A DNA stretch of 52,440 nt from Myxococcaceae bacterium. Lineage in GTDB: Bacteria; Myxococcota_A; Polyangia; Polyangiales; Ga0077539. The stretch lies in assembly GCA_004297725.1 (NCBI GenBank), contig SCUS01000004.1, positions 1-52,440 on the forward strand. The letters are read 5' to 3'. This document shows positions 27,813 through 36,513 of this stretch, one piece after another. Numbering within the stretch: position 1 is the stretch's first letter; the number at the start of each line of letters is the position of its first letter. The position numbers were made by a program, and so were the translations under genes. The notes under the pieces are model-generated. The model did not search any database. It worked only from the letters and a program-made list of their open reading frames with translations, and had not been told where the DNA came from.

Positions 27813-28060
27813 TGCGTGAGATCCTATCCGGTCTGTGGTGCCGCGCGGGTCCGCACGAAGGAGCCGGCCTCGTCTCCGCCGTGGCGTGCTTCGCGACCAT
27901 CCTCGGCGTCCGCTCCGCGCTCGTCCCCATCGGCCAAAGGTGGTCGTCACCGCCGAAGAGGCCATCGCCGACCGTGCCCGCAACCCCTGGCAACGGCCGG
28001 TAGCGGGAGCCGGCGTCTCCACCGGTCAGCGCGGCGGCGTCCCTGGGACGACCGCGAAGA

Positions 28061-28435
28061 TCACCTGGCGTTGCCGTCCCTCGCGTCGCCGCCGGTGAGG
28101 GGCCATGCCGACGGGGCCGCGCCGGCGGACTCGGTCGCCACGACGAGCAGCCGGTCGTCGTCGGTGTGCAGCGCGAGGTCGCCGTCGGGCGAGAGCACGG
28201 GCGCCGAAGCGTTGGCGCCCTCCGGGATGGCGAGCGTCCACCGCTGGCGGCCATCTTCCCCGACCGCGTAGAGGGTCCGGCCCACCGCGAGGTAGATGAC
28301 GCCCGCGCGCCCGACGGCGTGTGTGGCGAAGCGCTTGTAGTCGGTGCGGGTGGCGCTGGCCCCGAAGCCCCAGGCGCGCGAGCCATCGCGGCGGACGGCC
28401 ACCAGCTCGCCGACGGTGCGGAAGCGAGAGGGATG
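28061..28435 (-). pseudogene. 3' fragment of a PQQ-like beta-propeller protein
   Basis: Read leftward: GELVAVRRDGSRAWGFG, AGVIYLAVGRTLYAVGEDGR, QRWTLAIPEGANASAPVLS, LLVVATESAGAAPSAWPLTG. The repeated [LV]-[YV]-A-[LV]-x-x-D-G-x-x-x-W pattern is that of PQQ-type beta-propeller blades (BamB/WD-like). Only about two blades plus the C-terminus remain, ending at the TGA at 28,061. The 5' side dissolves into lower-GC sequence near 28,435, with no start or signal peptide. The spacer 28,436-28,544 carries nothing recognisable beyond the next gene's leader. Confidence 0.6.
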
Positions 28436-28544
28436 ACTGGCAGGGATGGCAGAACCGGGTCGGCGGCGCCGCAGTCCCACTCGCTATCAAGTGTCTTCTG
28501 GGCGCTTGACGAGGGAAGGACGGCAATGATACCCGCTCCAAAAT

Positions 28545-29720
28545 ATGAGAGTGCTTATCACAACCGTTTTCTTCGTCGCCCTCGCGGCGCTCGTGGGGTG
28601 CAGCGGAGACCCCGAGGCGACGCCTCCTCTGCGCCTGGTACGCGAAGATCCGACGAACCTGCCGCTGCGAGGCCTCACCGACGAGGAACAGGCGGGTTTC
28701 ACGCGCGGCGACGTCCTCTTCGACCGGGAGCACCTCCCGTCGCAGGGCCTCGGGCCGGTGTACATCCGCACGTCGTGCGCGAGCTGCCACGCGCGCGACG
28801 GCCGCGGCCCGGGTCTGGTCGAGCGCGCGATTGAAGTGGGCGAGGACGGCTTCACGCCCCTGCCGGTCCAGGCGGCGATGCCCTACGGCCCGGTGCTCCG
28901 CCCGTACTACGTGGCGCCGGCCACGCGCAGCATCGACGTGGTCGCCGGGAGCACCGCACGCCTCCTTCGATCGGTGCGCATCGGCCCCGCCGTCTTCGGA
29001 CGCTCCTGGATGGAAGCGATCGACGAGGCCGAGGTCGTGCGCGTCGCTGCCGACGAGGCGCGCGTGGGCCGCGTCCACGGTCGCGTGCCCCGGCTCGCGG
29101 ACGGCCGGCTCGGGCGCTTCGGCCTCAAGTCGCGGGTGGCGACGCTGGAGGACTTCGCGGCCGACGCGTTCCGCGGTGACATGGGGCTCACCTCGCCGGT
29201 GTTCCCGACGGAGGTTGCGAACCCGGACGGCCTCACCGACGACGGGCGCCCCGGGGTGGACCTCACGATGGACACCGTCCGAGACGTCGGGGCCTATGTG
29301 GCCGCGCTCGCGATCCCGCGCCGCGAGGGCCTGACCGCGGAGGGGCGCGCCGCCTTCGAGCGCGCCCGCTGCAGCGACTGCCACACGCCGTCGATGCGCA
29401 CCCGCGCCGACGCCCGGCCCAGGGTGCTCTCGTCGGCGAACGCCGAGGTGTTCACCGACATGCTGCTCCACGACATGGGGCGGGAGCTCGCCGACGGCTC
29501 CGCCGAGGCCGGGGCCGGGCCGCGCGACTGGCGCACCGCGCCGCTCATGGGCCTGCGCCACTTCCGCTCGTTCCTGCACGACGGGCGCGCCCGCACCCTC
29601 GAAGAGGCCGTGCGCCTGCACGGCGGCGACGGCTCGGATGCGAACGACTCCGTCGCCGCCTTCGACCGCCTCTCCCCGACCGACCGCGCCCTCCTGCTCG
29701 ACTACGTCGGGCGCCTGTGA
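28545..29720 (+). CDS. Di-heme oxidoreductase-like cytochrome lipoprotein
   Basis: A 391-residue lipoprotein (lipobox VGC, Cys19) with two heme-c motifs: C78-A-S-C81-H and C276-S-D-C279-H. The spacing and surrounding sequences (GPVYIRTSCASCHARDGRGP, HDMGRELADG, WRTAPLMGLRHFRSFLHDGR) match the di-heme 'thiol oxidoreductase' family related to cytochrome c peroxidases. It would sit in the periplasm and pass electrons. It is first of four same-strand genes (imelysin 25 bp downstream, P460-like, TonB receptor), an arrangement seen in metal/heme uptake loci. Confidence 0.88.
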   Translation: MRVLITTVFFVALAALVGCSGDPEATPPLRLVREDPTNLPLRGLTDEEQAGFTRGDVLFDREHLPSQGLGPVYIRTSCASCHARDGRGPGLVERAIEVGEDGFTPLPVQAAMPYGPVLRPYYVAPATRSIDVVAGSTARLLRSVRIGPAVFGRSWMEAIDEAEVVRVAADEARVGRVHGRVPRLADGRLGRFGLKSRVATLEDFAADAFRGDMGLTSPVFPTEVANPDGLTDDGRPGVDLTMDTVRDVGAYVAALAIPRREGLTAEGRAAFERARCSDCHTPSMRTRADARPRVLSSANAEVFTDMLLHDMGRELADGSAEAGAGPRDWRTAPLMGLRHFRSFLHDGRARTLEEAVRLHGGDGSDANDSVAAFDRLSPTDRALLLDYVGRL

Positions 29721-29745
29721 CGAACCCCGCCGGAGAACTTCTGCC

Positions 29746-30801
29746 ATGAACGCCTCATCCAGGACCTTCACCCGTCTCCCTCACGCCCTGCTCGCGGCGG
29801 CCGCGCTCGCCACCGCGTGCGCCACGGACGCGCCCGTCGAGCCACAGCAGGCGGCCCTGTCCGCCGTGAAGAACGACATCACCGCGGATCTCGCGGTGCT
29901 CGCCTCGGCCGCGCGGGCGATCCAGGCGGCCGCCCCGGCGGCGGACGCCGACGGGTGGAACAACACCCGCGACGCCGCGGCGGTGCAGACGATGCGCGCG
30001 GAGTGGCGCCGCGCCCGCGCCGCGTACGAGCACATCGAGGGCGCCATCGCGGTCCTCTTCGCGGGGCTCGATGTCTCGACCGACGAGCGCTACGACGCCT
30101 TTCTCGCCGAGCTCCCGGGGCGGCGCGACGACAACCTCTTCGACGGCACGGGCGTCACCGGCATGCACGCGATCGAGCGGATCCTCTGGGCGGATGCGCA
30201 CCCGCAGCGCGTCGTGACGTTCGAGCGGGCGCTGCCGGGCTACGCGGCGGCGGCGTTCCCCGCGAACGCCACGCAGGCGAGGGACTTTCGCGAGGGCCTG
30301 TGCGCGCGCCTCGTGAGCGACGTCACGCAGATGCAGCGCGACTTCGGGCCCCTCGCGCTCGACCCCGCGGCGGCCTTCCGCGGCGTCATCGGGTCGATGG
30401 AGGAGCAGGTCGAGAAGATCAACAAGGCCGCGGGTGGTGAAGAGGAGTCTCGCTACGCGCAGGTGACCCTCTATGACCTGCGCAACAACCTCGAGGGCGC
30501 CCGGCGCTCGTGGATGGCGTTCCGCCCGTGGGTGGTCTCGCGTGGCGGCACGGCACTGGCGGGCACGATCGACGCGCGCTTCGTGGCCATGGCCGACCGC
30601 TACGCGATGATTCAGGGGGACGCGATCCCCGCCGTGCCCGAGGGCTGGAACCCTGACATGCCGACCGCGGAGCAGCGGATGAGCCCCTTCGGGCAGCTCC
30701 GCACCTTCGTGCTCGAGGAGAGCGACGACGCCCATGAGGGCGGTCTGGTGCAGCAGATGAACCTCGCCGCCGATATGCTCGCGATCCCAAGGCTGCCATG
30801 A
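29746..30801 (+). CDS. Imelysin-family (EfeO/M75) lipoprotein
   Basis: A 351-residue all-helical periplasmic lipoprotein (signal peptide, lipobox ending at Cys25). The imelysin metal-site motif G-x-H-x-x-E is present as GMHAIERILW (H141, E144). The flanking parts (WRRARAAYEHIEGAIAVLF, LYDLRNNLEGARRSW) also fit. Imelysins bind ferrous iron or heme and work with cytochrome or iron transport partners. The gene lies between a di-heme cytochrome and a P460-like protein, with a 4 nt overlap to the latter (ATGA at 30,798). The ATG at 29,746 has GGAG about 9 nt upstream. Confidence 0.9.
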   Translation: MNASSRTFTRLPHALLAAAALATACATDAPVEPQQAALSAVKNDITADLAVLASAARAIQAAAPAADADGWNNTRDAAAVQTMRAEWRRARAAYEHIEGAIAVLFAGLDVSTDERYDAFLAELPGRRDDNLFDGTGVTGMHAIERILWADAHPQRVVTFERALPGYAAAAFPANATQARDFREGLCARLVSDVTQMQRDFGPLALDPAAAFRGVIGSMEEQVEKINKAAGGEEESRYAQVTLYDLRNNLEGARRSWMAFRPWVVSRGGTALAGTIDARFVAMADRYAMIQGDAIPAVPEGWNPDMPTAEQRMSPFGQLRTFVLEESDDAHEGGLVQQMNLAADMLAIPRLP

Positions 30802-31346
30802 GGAAGCGCACGCCCGCCGCCGCCCTCGCGCTGGTCCTCATCGGAGGGTGCGGGGGCGCAGACCCCGACGCGACCGCGACCTTCATCGCGCTGACCGCCG
30901 ACTTCCGCGCCTTCCAGAGCTGGCCGCGCACCGCGGTCGGGACGGTGGCGCTGCCCGAGCACCCCGCCGGGCCGCGCTTCGCGTACGCCAACCGCCCGCC
31001 GCCCGCGGCGGGGATGGGCTACCCCGTCGGCACCATCCTCGTCCACACCATCGAGACCTCGGCCGACCCGCAGAGCTGGGACGTCTTCGCCATGGCGAAG
31101 CGCGGCGGCGGCTACAACGCCAATGGCGCGGTCGGCTGGGAGTTCTTCCGCCTCGGCATGAGTGCGGACGGAGTGCCGGTCATCCTGGGGCGCGGGCTCA
31201 ACCCGTCGGAGGGTCACAGCTACGGCGGCGGCGGCGCCACCACGCAGATGGCGGGCTGCAACACCTGCCACGGCACCGCGGTGGGCGACGCCAGCGACCA
31301 CATCCTCTCTCCCCTCCTCCGGCCCGGAGCCTCCTCCTCTCCCTGA
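30798..31346 (+). CDS. Cytochrome P460-like heme lipoprotein
   Basis: A 182-residue lipoprotein (lipobox GGC, Cys18). The fold-defining parts GTILVHTIETSADPQSWDV, FAMAKRGGGYNANGAVGWEF and a C-terminal heme motif C-N-T-C-H (about residues 154-158) match the cytochrome P460 family arrangement, a small beta protein with one C-terminal c-type heme. It probably serves as a periplasmic redox or heme-binding partner of the imelysin and di-heme proteins encoded just upstream. It overlaps the imelysin gene by 4 nt. Confidence 0.8.
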   Translation: MRKRTPAAALALVLIGGCGGADPDATATFIALTADFRAFQSWPRTAVGTVALPEHPAGPRFAYANRPPPAAGMGYPVGTILVHTIETSADPQSWDVFAMAKRGGGYNANGAVGWEFFRLGMSADGVPVILGRGLNPSEGHSYGGGGATTQMAGCNTCHGTAVGDASDHILSPLLRPGASSSP

Positions 31347-31356
31347 AGGGTCCCCG

Positions 31357-33540
31357 ATGCGATCCCACCGTCCCGCTCATCGCGCGCCCACTCGGGTTGC
31401 GGCGGCGCTCGGCGCGCTGCTCGACGCCTCCACCGCCGCCGCCCAGGACCGTCCGGCCGCTCCCCCCGAGCCCACGGGCGGCGAGGCCACCGTGGTCGGC
31501 TCGTCCTCGCGCGCGCTCTCGCGTCTCCCCGGGGCCACGACCGTCGTGGGCGAGCGGGAGCTCGAGCGCACACAGTCCCTCAGCGCGGGCGAGGCCCTGC
31601 GCCGCGTGCCTGGCCTCTACGTGCGCGATGAGGAGGGTATGGGCCTGCGCCCGAACATCGGAGTGCGCGGGCTCGACCCGACGCGCAGCCGCCGTGTCCT
31701 CATCCTCGAAGACGGGATGCCCATCTCGCTCGCCCCCTACAGCGAGCCGGAGATGTACTACAACCCGCCGATCGAGCGCATGGGGCGGGTCGAGGTGATC
31801 CGCGGGGCGGGCTCGATCCTCTACGGGCCGCAGACGATCGGCGGCGTGATCAACTACGTGACGGCGCCGGTGCCCGACCGCCTGCGCCTCACCCTGCGCA
31901 CCACCCTCGGCGACCGCGGCCTCTTCATCGGCCACATGATGGCCGGCGACCGCGTGGGCAACGTCGGCTACACGGTGAGCGTGCTGCGCCGCCAGGGCGC
32001 GGGCTTCCGGCAGATGGGCTTCGAGGCGACGGACGTCTTCGGCAAGCTCGTGGTGCGCCTCGACGCCCGCCAGGAGCTGCTCGTGCGCATCGGGGTCTAC
32101 GACGAGACCTCCCACGCGACCTACCTCGGCCTGACGAGCTCGATGTACGAGCGCGACCCGACGCAGAACCCCGTCCCCGGCGATGTGTTCGACCTGCGGC
32201 GCTACGGCGCGGGCGTCGTGCACACCTGGCGCCCGGGCCCGAGCGTCGAGCTCCGCACGATGGCGTACGGGTACACCACTGGCCGCGACTGGAGCCGCCA
32301 GATCTACGACCGCGACCCCGTCGCGGGCGTCGCCTACGAGCGCGTCGCGGGCGACCCCGCGATTCCCCGCGGCGCGGTGTACCTGCGCAACCAGATGGGC
32401 ACCAACGCGCGCGGCTACAGCGTGGCGGGCGTCGAGTCGCGGCTGCGCGTGCGATTCGGGACGGGTCCCCTGCGCCACGAGCTGGACACCGGGGTGCGCG
32501 TGCTGGCCGAGGACATGATCCTGCGGCGCCTCCTCGGCGAGACCTCCACCGACCGGACGGGCGCCGTCTTCGCCGAGGACGTGCGCCGCGGCGTGGCCCT
32601 CTCGGGCTACCTACAAGACCGCGTGAACCTGATCGGCCGCCTCGAGTTCATCCCCGGGTTGCGCGTCGAGAGCTTCTTCTTCGAGCGCGAGATCCGGCGC
32701 GACGCGGGGATGCTCGTGAACCGCACGGGCGGCGGGAGCACGGCGTCGCTCATCCCGGGCGCGACGCTGCGCTGGGCGGGCGACACCGTCACGGTCTTCG
32801 GCGGGGTGCATCTTGGGTACGCGCCGCCCCGCATCGCGGCGGCGATCACGCCGATGGGCACCGACAGCCAGCTCGCCGCCGAGCGCAGCATCAACTCCGA
32901 GCTGGGGGTCCGCGTCGAGCGGGGTGCGGCGCTTCGCGCCGAGGCCACCGCCTTCTGGACGGAGTTCCAGAACGAGATCGTCACCGTGGGCGGCAACGAG
33001 AGCGAGTTCAGAAACGGCGGCACGACCCGGCACCTCGGCGTCGAGGCCGCCGCCACCTTCGACCTCGGGCGCGCCCTGCGCTGGGGCACTTCGGTCTACG
33101 CGAGCGCGCGCTACACGTTCGTCGATGCGCGGCTGGTGCGCTCGCCCAACGACCCCGACGGATCCCTCAACGGCAACCTGGTCCCCTACGCGGTGCCCCA
33201 CACGATGGTGCTGAGCGGCGGGTTCGATGCGCCCTTCGGTCTCGGCGCGCAGGCCACCTGGAGCTACGCGTCGCGGCACTTCACCGACACCGACAACACC
33301 CCGGAGGCCACGCCCGATGGCGTGAACGGCCCGATCCCCGCGTACTGGACCCTCGACCTGGCGCTCCGCTACAGCCACCGCCGGTCGGGCCTCGGCGCCA
33401 CGCTCGCCGTCAAGAGCGTGCAGGGGTACGTCACCGATGCGCAGAGCCGACCCAACACGTACATCGCCTCGCGCGCGCCCGACGGGATCTTCCCGGGTGG
33501 CTTCGGCCAGGTCATGGTCGGCCTGCGCTACGATCGCTGA
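31357..33540 (+). CDS. TonB-dependent outer-membrane receptor (FecA-like)
   Basis: A 727-residue receptor. A signal peptide (ALGALLDASTAAAQ) is followed by a plug domain (ELERTQSLSAGEALRRVPGL, IGVRGLDPTRSRRVLILEDG, RVEVIRGAGSILYGPQTIGG, VINYVT) and a ~550-residue beta-barrel ending in GQVMVGLRYDR. The plug style is close to FecA/iron-chelate receptors. It would import a metal chelate or heme across the outer membrane using TonB-ExbBD energy (not encoded here). It begins 10 bp after the P460-like gene and is the fourth gene of the operon. The ATG at 31,357 was chosen from GAAGG upstream and the signal peptide. Confidence 0.92.
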   Translation: MRSHRPAHRAPTRVAAALGALLDASTAAAQDRPAAPPEPTGGEATVVGSSSRALSRLPGATTVVGERELERTQSLSAGEALRRVPGLYVRDEEGMGLRPNIGVRGLDPTRSRRVLILEDGMPISLAPYSEPEMYYNPPIERMGRVEVIRGAGSILYGPQTIGGVINYVTAPVPDRLRLTLRTTLGDRGLFIGHMMAGDRVGNVGYTVSVLRRQGAGFRQMGFEATDVFGKLVVRLDARQELLVRIGVYDETSHATYLGLTSSMYERDPTQNPVPGDVFDLRRYGAGVVHTWRPGPSVELRTMAYGYTTGRDWSRQIYDRDPVAGVAYERVAGDPAIPRGAVYLRNQMGTNARGYSVAGVESRLRVRFGTGPLRHELDTGVRVLAEDMILRRLLGETSTDRTGAVFAEDVRRGVALSGYLQDRVNLIGRLEFIPGLRVESFFFEREIRRDAGMLVNRTGGGSTASLIPGATLRWAGDTVTVFGGVHLGYAPPRIAAAITPMGTDSQLAAERSINSELGVRVERGAALRAEATAFWTEFQNEIVTVGGNESEFRNGGTTRHLGVEAAATFDLGRALRWGTSVYASARYTFVDARLVRSPNDPDGSLNGNLVPYAVPHTMVLSGGFDAPFGLGAQATWSYASRHFTDTDNTPEATPDGVNGPIPAYWTLDLALRYSHRRSGLGATLAVKSVQGYVTDAQSRPNTYIASRAPDGIFPGGFGQVMVGLRYDR

Positions 33541-33907
33541 ACGGCAAGCCTTCTCGGTTCCGGGAAGCGCGCGCTCCGAGGGAGTGACGCCCGAACCACC
33601 GCGGGCGGTTAGTGGTCGTCCCGCCCCCGCTACCGGGTCGCGGATCACCTTCCCCACGGACGACGCCATCGTAGCTGCTGGGCGCCGACGACGTTGCCCG
33701 CTGCCCGGACAGCCCTCGCGCGGCCGTCGTCCAGCGAGCTCTCCAGCGGCCACGTCCACAGCTCTCGACGAAGCTGCGCCCACGGTGATGTCTTCGTCCT
33801 CTGGCTAATCTGCTAGCTGGGGCGGATCCGCGCCAACAAGGTCGGGGCATTGGGACGTTTGACCGGGGCGTCTGTGCGCCGCGATGAAAAAAATTTCCAC
33901 GCGGTCC
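33541..33907. other. Intergenic spacer
   Basis: 367 bp after the TonB receptor gene with no supportable coding sequence. Short open frames here lack ribosome-binding sites and GC3 bias. An AT-rich patch (ATGAAAAAAATTTCC, around 33,884-33,898) lies just upstream of the ECF-type promoter. No clear terminator hairpin with a T-run was found. Confidence 0.5.
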
Positions 33908-33935
33908 GTAACGCCGGGGGTAGTGGCTGCGAACA
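33908..33935 (+). promoter_or_regulatory. ECF-type promoter, site A (GTAACG-N16-CGAACA)
   Basis: The -35-like GTAACG (33,908-33,913) and -10-like CGAACA (33,930-33,935) are separated by 16 bp, one more than at the other sites in this window. It lies in front of the ECF sigma factor/anti-sigma pair, suggesting autoregulation. The assignment rests on the shared motif, not on experiment. Confidence 0.6.
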
Positions 33936-33950
33936 GCTGTGAAGGAGGAT

Positions 33951-34121
33951 ATGCCCGCCCCGACGCTCGATGACCGGCTCGCTGGGAACCAGCCGCCGCC
34001 CGGTTCCCCACCAGACGAGCCAGGAGGACCCGCTCCCGATGCCCCCAACGCCCCTCGACGCCGCCACGATCCGAGAGCTCGAGCCGTTTCTCCTGCGGCT
34101 CGCGGCTCGCGCTGTGCGTGA
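33951..34121 (+). CDS. Short open frame overlapping the ECF sigma start
   Basis: The best ribosome-binding site in this region (GAAGGAGG, about 5 nt spacing) sits in front of the ATG at 33,951. That ATG opens a 56-codon Pro-rich frame (MPAPTLDDRLAGNQPPP...) shifted by one relative to the sigma factor frame. It could be a leader peptide translated into the sigma gene. Alternatively, it is the true N-terminus of the sigma factor separated by a one-base indel between about 34,000 and 34,040. Codon use looks genuine before ~34,035 in this frame and after ~34,039 in the sigma frame, which favours the indel view. Confidence 0.45.
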   Translation: MPAPTLDDRLAGNQPPPGSPPDEPGGPAPDAPNAPRRRHDPRARAVSPAARGSRCA

Positions 34122-34569
34122 CCCCGTCCTCGCGCACGACATCGTCCAGGCGACGTTCCTCTCGCTGATCGAGCCCACTTCGTCCTACGACGCGACCCGG
34201 GGAATGGTGCGCAGCTACCTCGCGGGCGTGCTGATGCGAAAGGTCGCGGATCACTATCGTCGCCAGCGGCGCGAGCGCGTCACCGGCGACTTCGACGAGA
34301 CTGCCGACGGCCTCGATGAGCGGGTCGCCTTCGACCCGTCGCGGGCGATGCACCCCATCGACCGTTCGCGGGCGATGAGCGTCATCGATCATGCGCTCGC
34401 CCGGCTTCCCGACCAGCAGCGTCTCGTCGTGCTCGCCTGTGACGTCGAGCAGATGGACCGAGCCGAGGCCGCGAGCTCGCTCGGCATCACCGAGGGCAAC
34501 CTCCGGGTGCTTCTGCACCGCGCCCGCCACGAACTGAGAAAGGCCCTCGAAGATGCTAAAATGCGATGA
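34039..34569 (+). CDS. ECF RNA polymerase sigma factor (first of two)
   Basis: A 176-residue ECF sigma factor: region 2 (VRDPVLAHDIVQATFLSLIE, YLAGVLMRKVADHYRRQRRE) and region 4 (LPDQQRLVVLACDVEQMDRA, EAASSLGITEGNLRVLLHRA). The ATG at 34,039 has AGGAGGA about 11 nt upstream; an in-frame ATG at 33,970 is the alternative. It overlaps the anti-sigma gene by 17 nt. It is preceded by promoter site A, the same motif seen before many genes to the right, so it is the leading candidate for the sigma that reads the whole cluster. Confidence 0.88.
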   Translation: MPPTPLDAATIRELEPFLLRLAARAVRDPVLAHDIVQATFLSLIEPTSSYDATRGMVRSYLAGVLMRKVADHYRRQRRERVTGDFDETADGLDERVAFDPSRAMHPIDRSRAMSVIDHALARLPDQQRLVVLACDVEQMDRAEAASSLGITEGNLRVLLHRARHELRKALEDAKMR

Positions 34570-34768
34570 AGTCGAGCGCATGCTGAGCGACTACGAGGAC
34601 GGCGCGCTCCCGTTCTCCAAGATGGTTGCGATTCGCTTCCACCTGATGATGTGCCGACGGTGCCCCGCCCTCGAGCGATCCCTCCGGGAGACGATCGACG
34701 TGCTGCGCGCGCTGCGCGATGAGCCGATCAACGAGGGCGTCGACTCCGAGGGCAACAAGGGCGAGTAG
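34553..34768 (+). CDS. Zinc-finger (zf-HC2) anti-sigma factor
   Basis: A 71-residue soluble protein with C4 and H30-x3-C34-x2-C37 (FHLMMCRRC), the HC2/ZAS zinc-binding arrangement of anti-sigma factors that sequester ECF sigmas. There is no transmembrane helix, so it would sense a cytoplasmic signal. Zinc-bound CxxC anti-sigmas are often thiol-redox or metal responsive, which fits the regulon content. The start overlaps the end of the sigma gene, so synthesis is coupled. The 153 bp after it (34,769-34,921) hold a frameshifted relic reading AAYAFAVYRG... LKGRAPLDALGLTADLQRSL that I cannot assign. Confidence 0.85.
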   Translation: MLKCDEVERMLSDYEDGALPFSKMVAIRFHLMMCRRCPALERSLRETIDVLRALRDEPINEGVDSEGNKGE

Positions 34769-34921
34769 GCCGTCTCCCGTAACGCCATCGGCGCCGCCTA
34801 CGCCTTCGCCGTGTACCGCGGGCCGCGGCGCTCTCGCTGCTGCTCAAGGGGCGCGCGCCCCTCGACGCGCTTGGGCTGACTGCGGATCTGCAGCGCTCGC
34901 TCGGGGGGTGAGGGCGCCTCT

Positions 34922-35665
34922 TCAGTGGGGGCCCAGGCCCCCGAGGATCAGCCCCCGCTCGACGAGGTCGCCGAGGAGCCCAGCGAGGCTCTCGTTGAAG
35001 CGGTCGTCCACCTCGACGCCGTGACGTTCGATCGCGTCGCGAATCGCCGCGCCCAGCGTGCGACCGGGCGATCGCAGCGCCTCGACGAGGTCGCCCGCGA
35101 CGGGCGTGAGCTCGAGCACCTCGACCGCATCGTTCGGCCCTCGGTACACGGCGATGGCGCAGGCGCGCTCCGTCATCGCCGCGGGCAGGTGGACGCTCCA
35201 GCGCAGCCGGAGGAAGCGCTGCGTCGTCGAGAGCGCGACGGGGAGTTCCATGGAGAGCGCCACGAGGTCGGACCTCGGCGGCGGGTCCTCGGCGATGACC
35301 GTCTCCATCACAGCGGCTTCGTAGCGGACCAGGTCCAGCGCCCACGGCGGCGCGTCCGCCGTCAGGCAGGCCGGGTCGTCGCCGAGGTACCGCGCGAACT
35401 GGATGCACAGCTCCCGCACGTAGCGGGTGGTCGGCGGCGCGCGGTCGAGCCATCGAGCGACGGCGCGGACGAGGCCGTCCGGTCCCAGCGCCTCGCGGGA
35501 GCGCGGCAGCGACTCCCCGATCGTGTCCACGTAGCGATGCCGCACCATCTCGCGGTAGAGCGCCCAGCCCGACCGGGCGCCGCCCAGGTCGCGCACGACG
35601 TCGTCGGAGAGCTTGGCGTCGAGGCAGGCGCTCGCGAGCGACCGCTGAAGTGAGTCGAGGCTCAT
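34922..35665 (-). CDS. DUF2063 protein (bufferin-type MNIO partner)
   Basis: A 247-residue protein with the DUF2063 N-terminal region (SLQRSLASACLDAKL, YREMVRHRYVDTIGESLPRS, ARWLDRAPPTTRYVRELCIQ) and a C-terminal part ending in LAGLLGDLVERGLILGGL. DUF2063 proteins (BufC/MbnC-like) accompany DUF692 multinuclear iron oxidases, where they help recognise the peptide substrate. It overlaps the DUF692 gene by 4 nt (ATGA), so the two are coupled. It is last in the YceI-DUF692-DUF2063 operon. Confidence 0.85.
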   Translation of the reverse strand: MSLDSLQRSLASACLDAKLSDDVVRDLGGARSGWALYREMVRHRYVDTIGESLPRSREALGPDGLVRAVARWLDRAPPTTRYVRELCIQFARYLGDDPACLTADAPPWALDLVRYEAAVMETVIAEDPPPRSDLVALSMELPVALSTTQRFLRLRWSVHLPAAMTERACAIAVYRGPNDAVEVLELTPVAGDLVEALRSPGRTLGAAIRDAIERHGVEVDDRFNESLAGLLGDLVERGLILGGLGPH

Positions 35666-36510
35666 CGGGGTCCTCCGGCGGCGCGCTGCCAGAGCGCGTC
35701 GAGGCGCTCGATCTCCTCGACCACCCGCTCCCAGGTAGGGAAGGACTGGTCGCGCTCGAGGAGCACTGGCACCGGGCCCGTTCGTTGGAGCGTGTGCGCG
35801 AGGAGCTCGTAGACGTCGTCGCACACCGGCTCGCCGTGGGTGTCGATGCGCTGGCCGTCGTCGCACACGAGGTGTCCCGCGACGTGGATCTGCACGACCC
35901 GATCGAGGGGCAGGGCGTCGATCAGCTCGCGCGCGTCGAAGCCGTGGTTCCGGGCGTTCACGTAGACGTTGTTGACGTCGAGGAGCAGCCCGGCGCCGGA
36001 CCGCGAGAGCACCTCGGTGATGAACGCCGCCTCTCCCATCTCGGGCTCTCCAGGGTGCGCGTACCAGCTGATGTTCTCGATGGCGAGCAGGACGTCGAGA
36101 CGCTTCTGCGCCTCGATCAGCCGATCGGCCGTGTGCTCGGCCGCGGAGTGCGTGAAGGGGAGGGGCAGCAGGTCGTGGAGGAAGCGGCCGTCGTGGCTCC
36201 CGAAGCAGAGGTGGTCGCTGTGCCACGGGCTCTGCACGTGGTTCACGAACTTCGAGAGGGTCGAGAGGTAGGCGTCGTCGAGCGGCTCCAGAGCGCCTGG
36301 GCACAGCGTGAGGCCGTGAGTGACGATGGGGAAGCGCTCCATCAGCGCGTCGAGGTGGCGGACGAACGCGCCCCCTCGGGCCATGTAGTTCTCGGGGGAG
36401 ACCTCCAGCCAGCGGAGCGCCGGCGGCGGTCGCGTGAGGACGGCGTCGGCGAGCGGCGCCCGCAGCCCGAGCCCGATCCCCGACACCGTCGCGGAGCCGC
36501 CGGCGCTCAT
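35662..36510 (-). CDS. DUF692 multinuclear non-heme iron oxidase (MNIO, BufB-like)
   Basis: A 282-residue TIM-barrel protein with the MNIO motif set: PENYMARGG, THGLTLCPGA, HSDHLCFG, AIENISWYAH, LLLDVNNVYVNARNHG, QIHVAGH and DTHGEPV, which carry the His/Asp/Glu iron ligands. MNIOs such as MbnB and BufB oxidise cysteine residues of small ribosomal peptides to oxazolone/thioamide or thiooxazole groups that bind copper. The partner DUF2063 gene overlaps its end. No DUF2282 bufferin precursor is adjacent; the SCGA-repeat lipoprotein 2.6 kb away under the same promoter motif is the best substrate candidate. The start ATG at 36,510 is 3 nt after the YceI stop. Confidence 0.92.
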   Translation of the reverse strand: MSAGGSATVSGIGLGLRAPLADAVLTRPPPALRWLEVSPENYMARGGAFVRHLDALMERFPIVTHGLTLCPGALEPLDDAYLSTLSKFVNHVQSPWHSDHLCFGSHDGRFLHDLLPLPFTHSAAEHTADRLIEAQKRLDVLLAIENISWYAHPGEPEMGEAAFITEVLSRSGAGLLLDVNNVYVNARNHGFDARELIDALPLDRVVQIHVAGHLVCDDGQRIDTHGEPVCDDVYELLAHTLQRTGPVPVLLERDQSFPTWERVVEEIERLDALWQRAAGGPR

Positions 36511-36513
36511 CGA

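Noticed and set aside
34779..34810. GTAACG after the anti-sigma gene
   Set aside because: No CGAA-like element follows at 15-16 bp and no rightward gene lies downstream; treated as a chance match or part of a relic.
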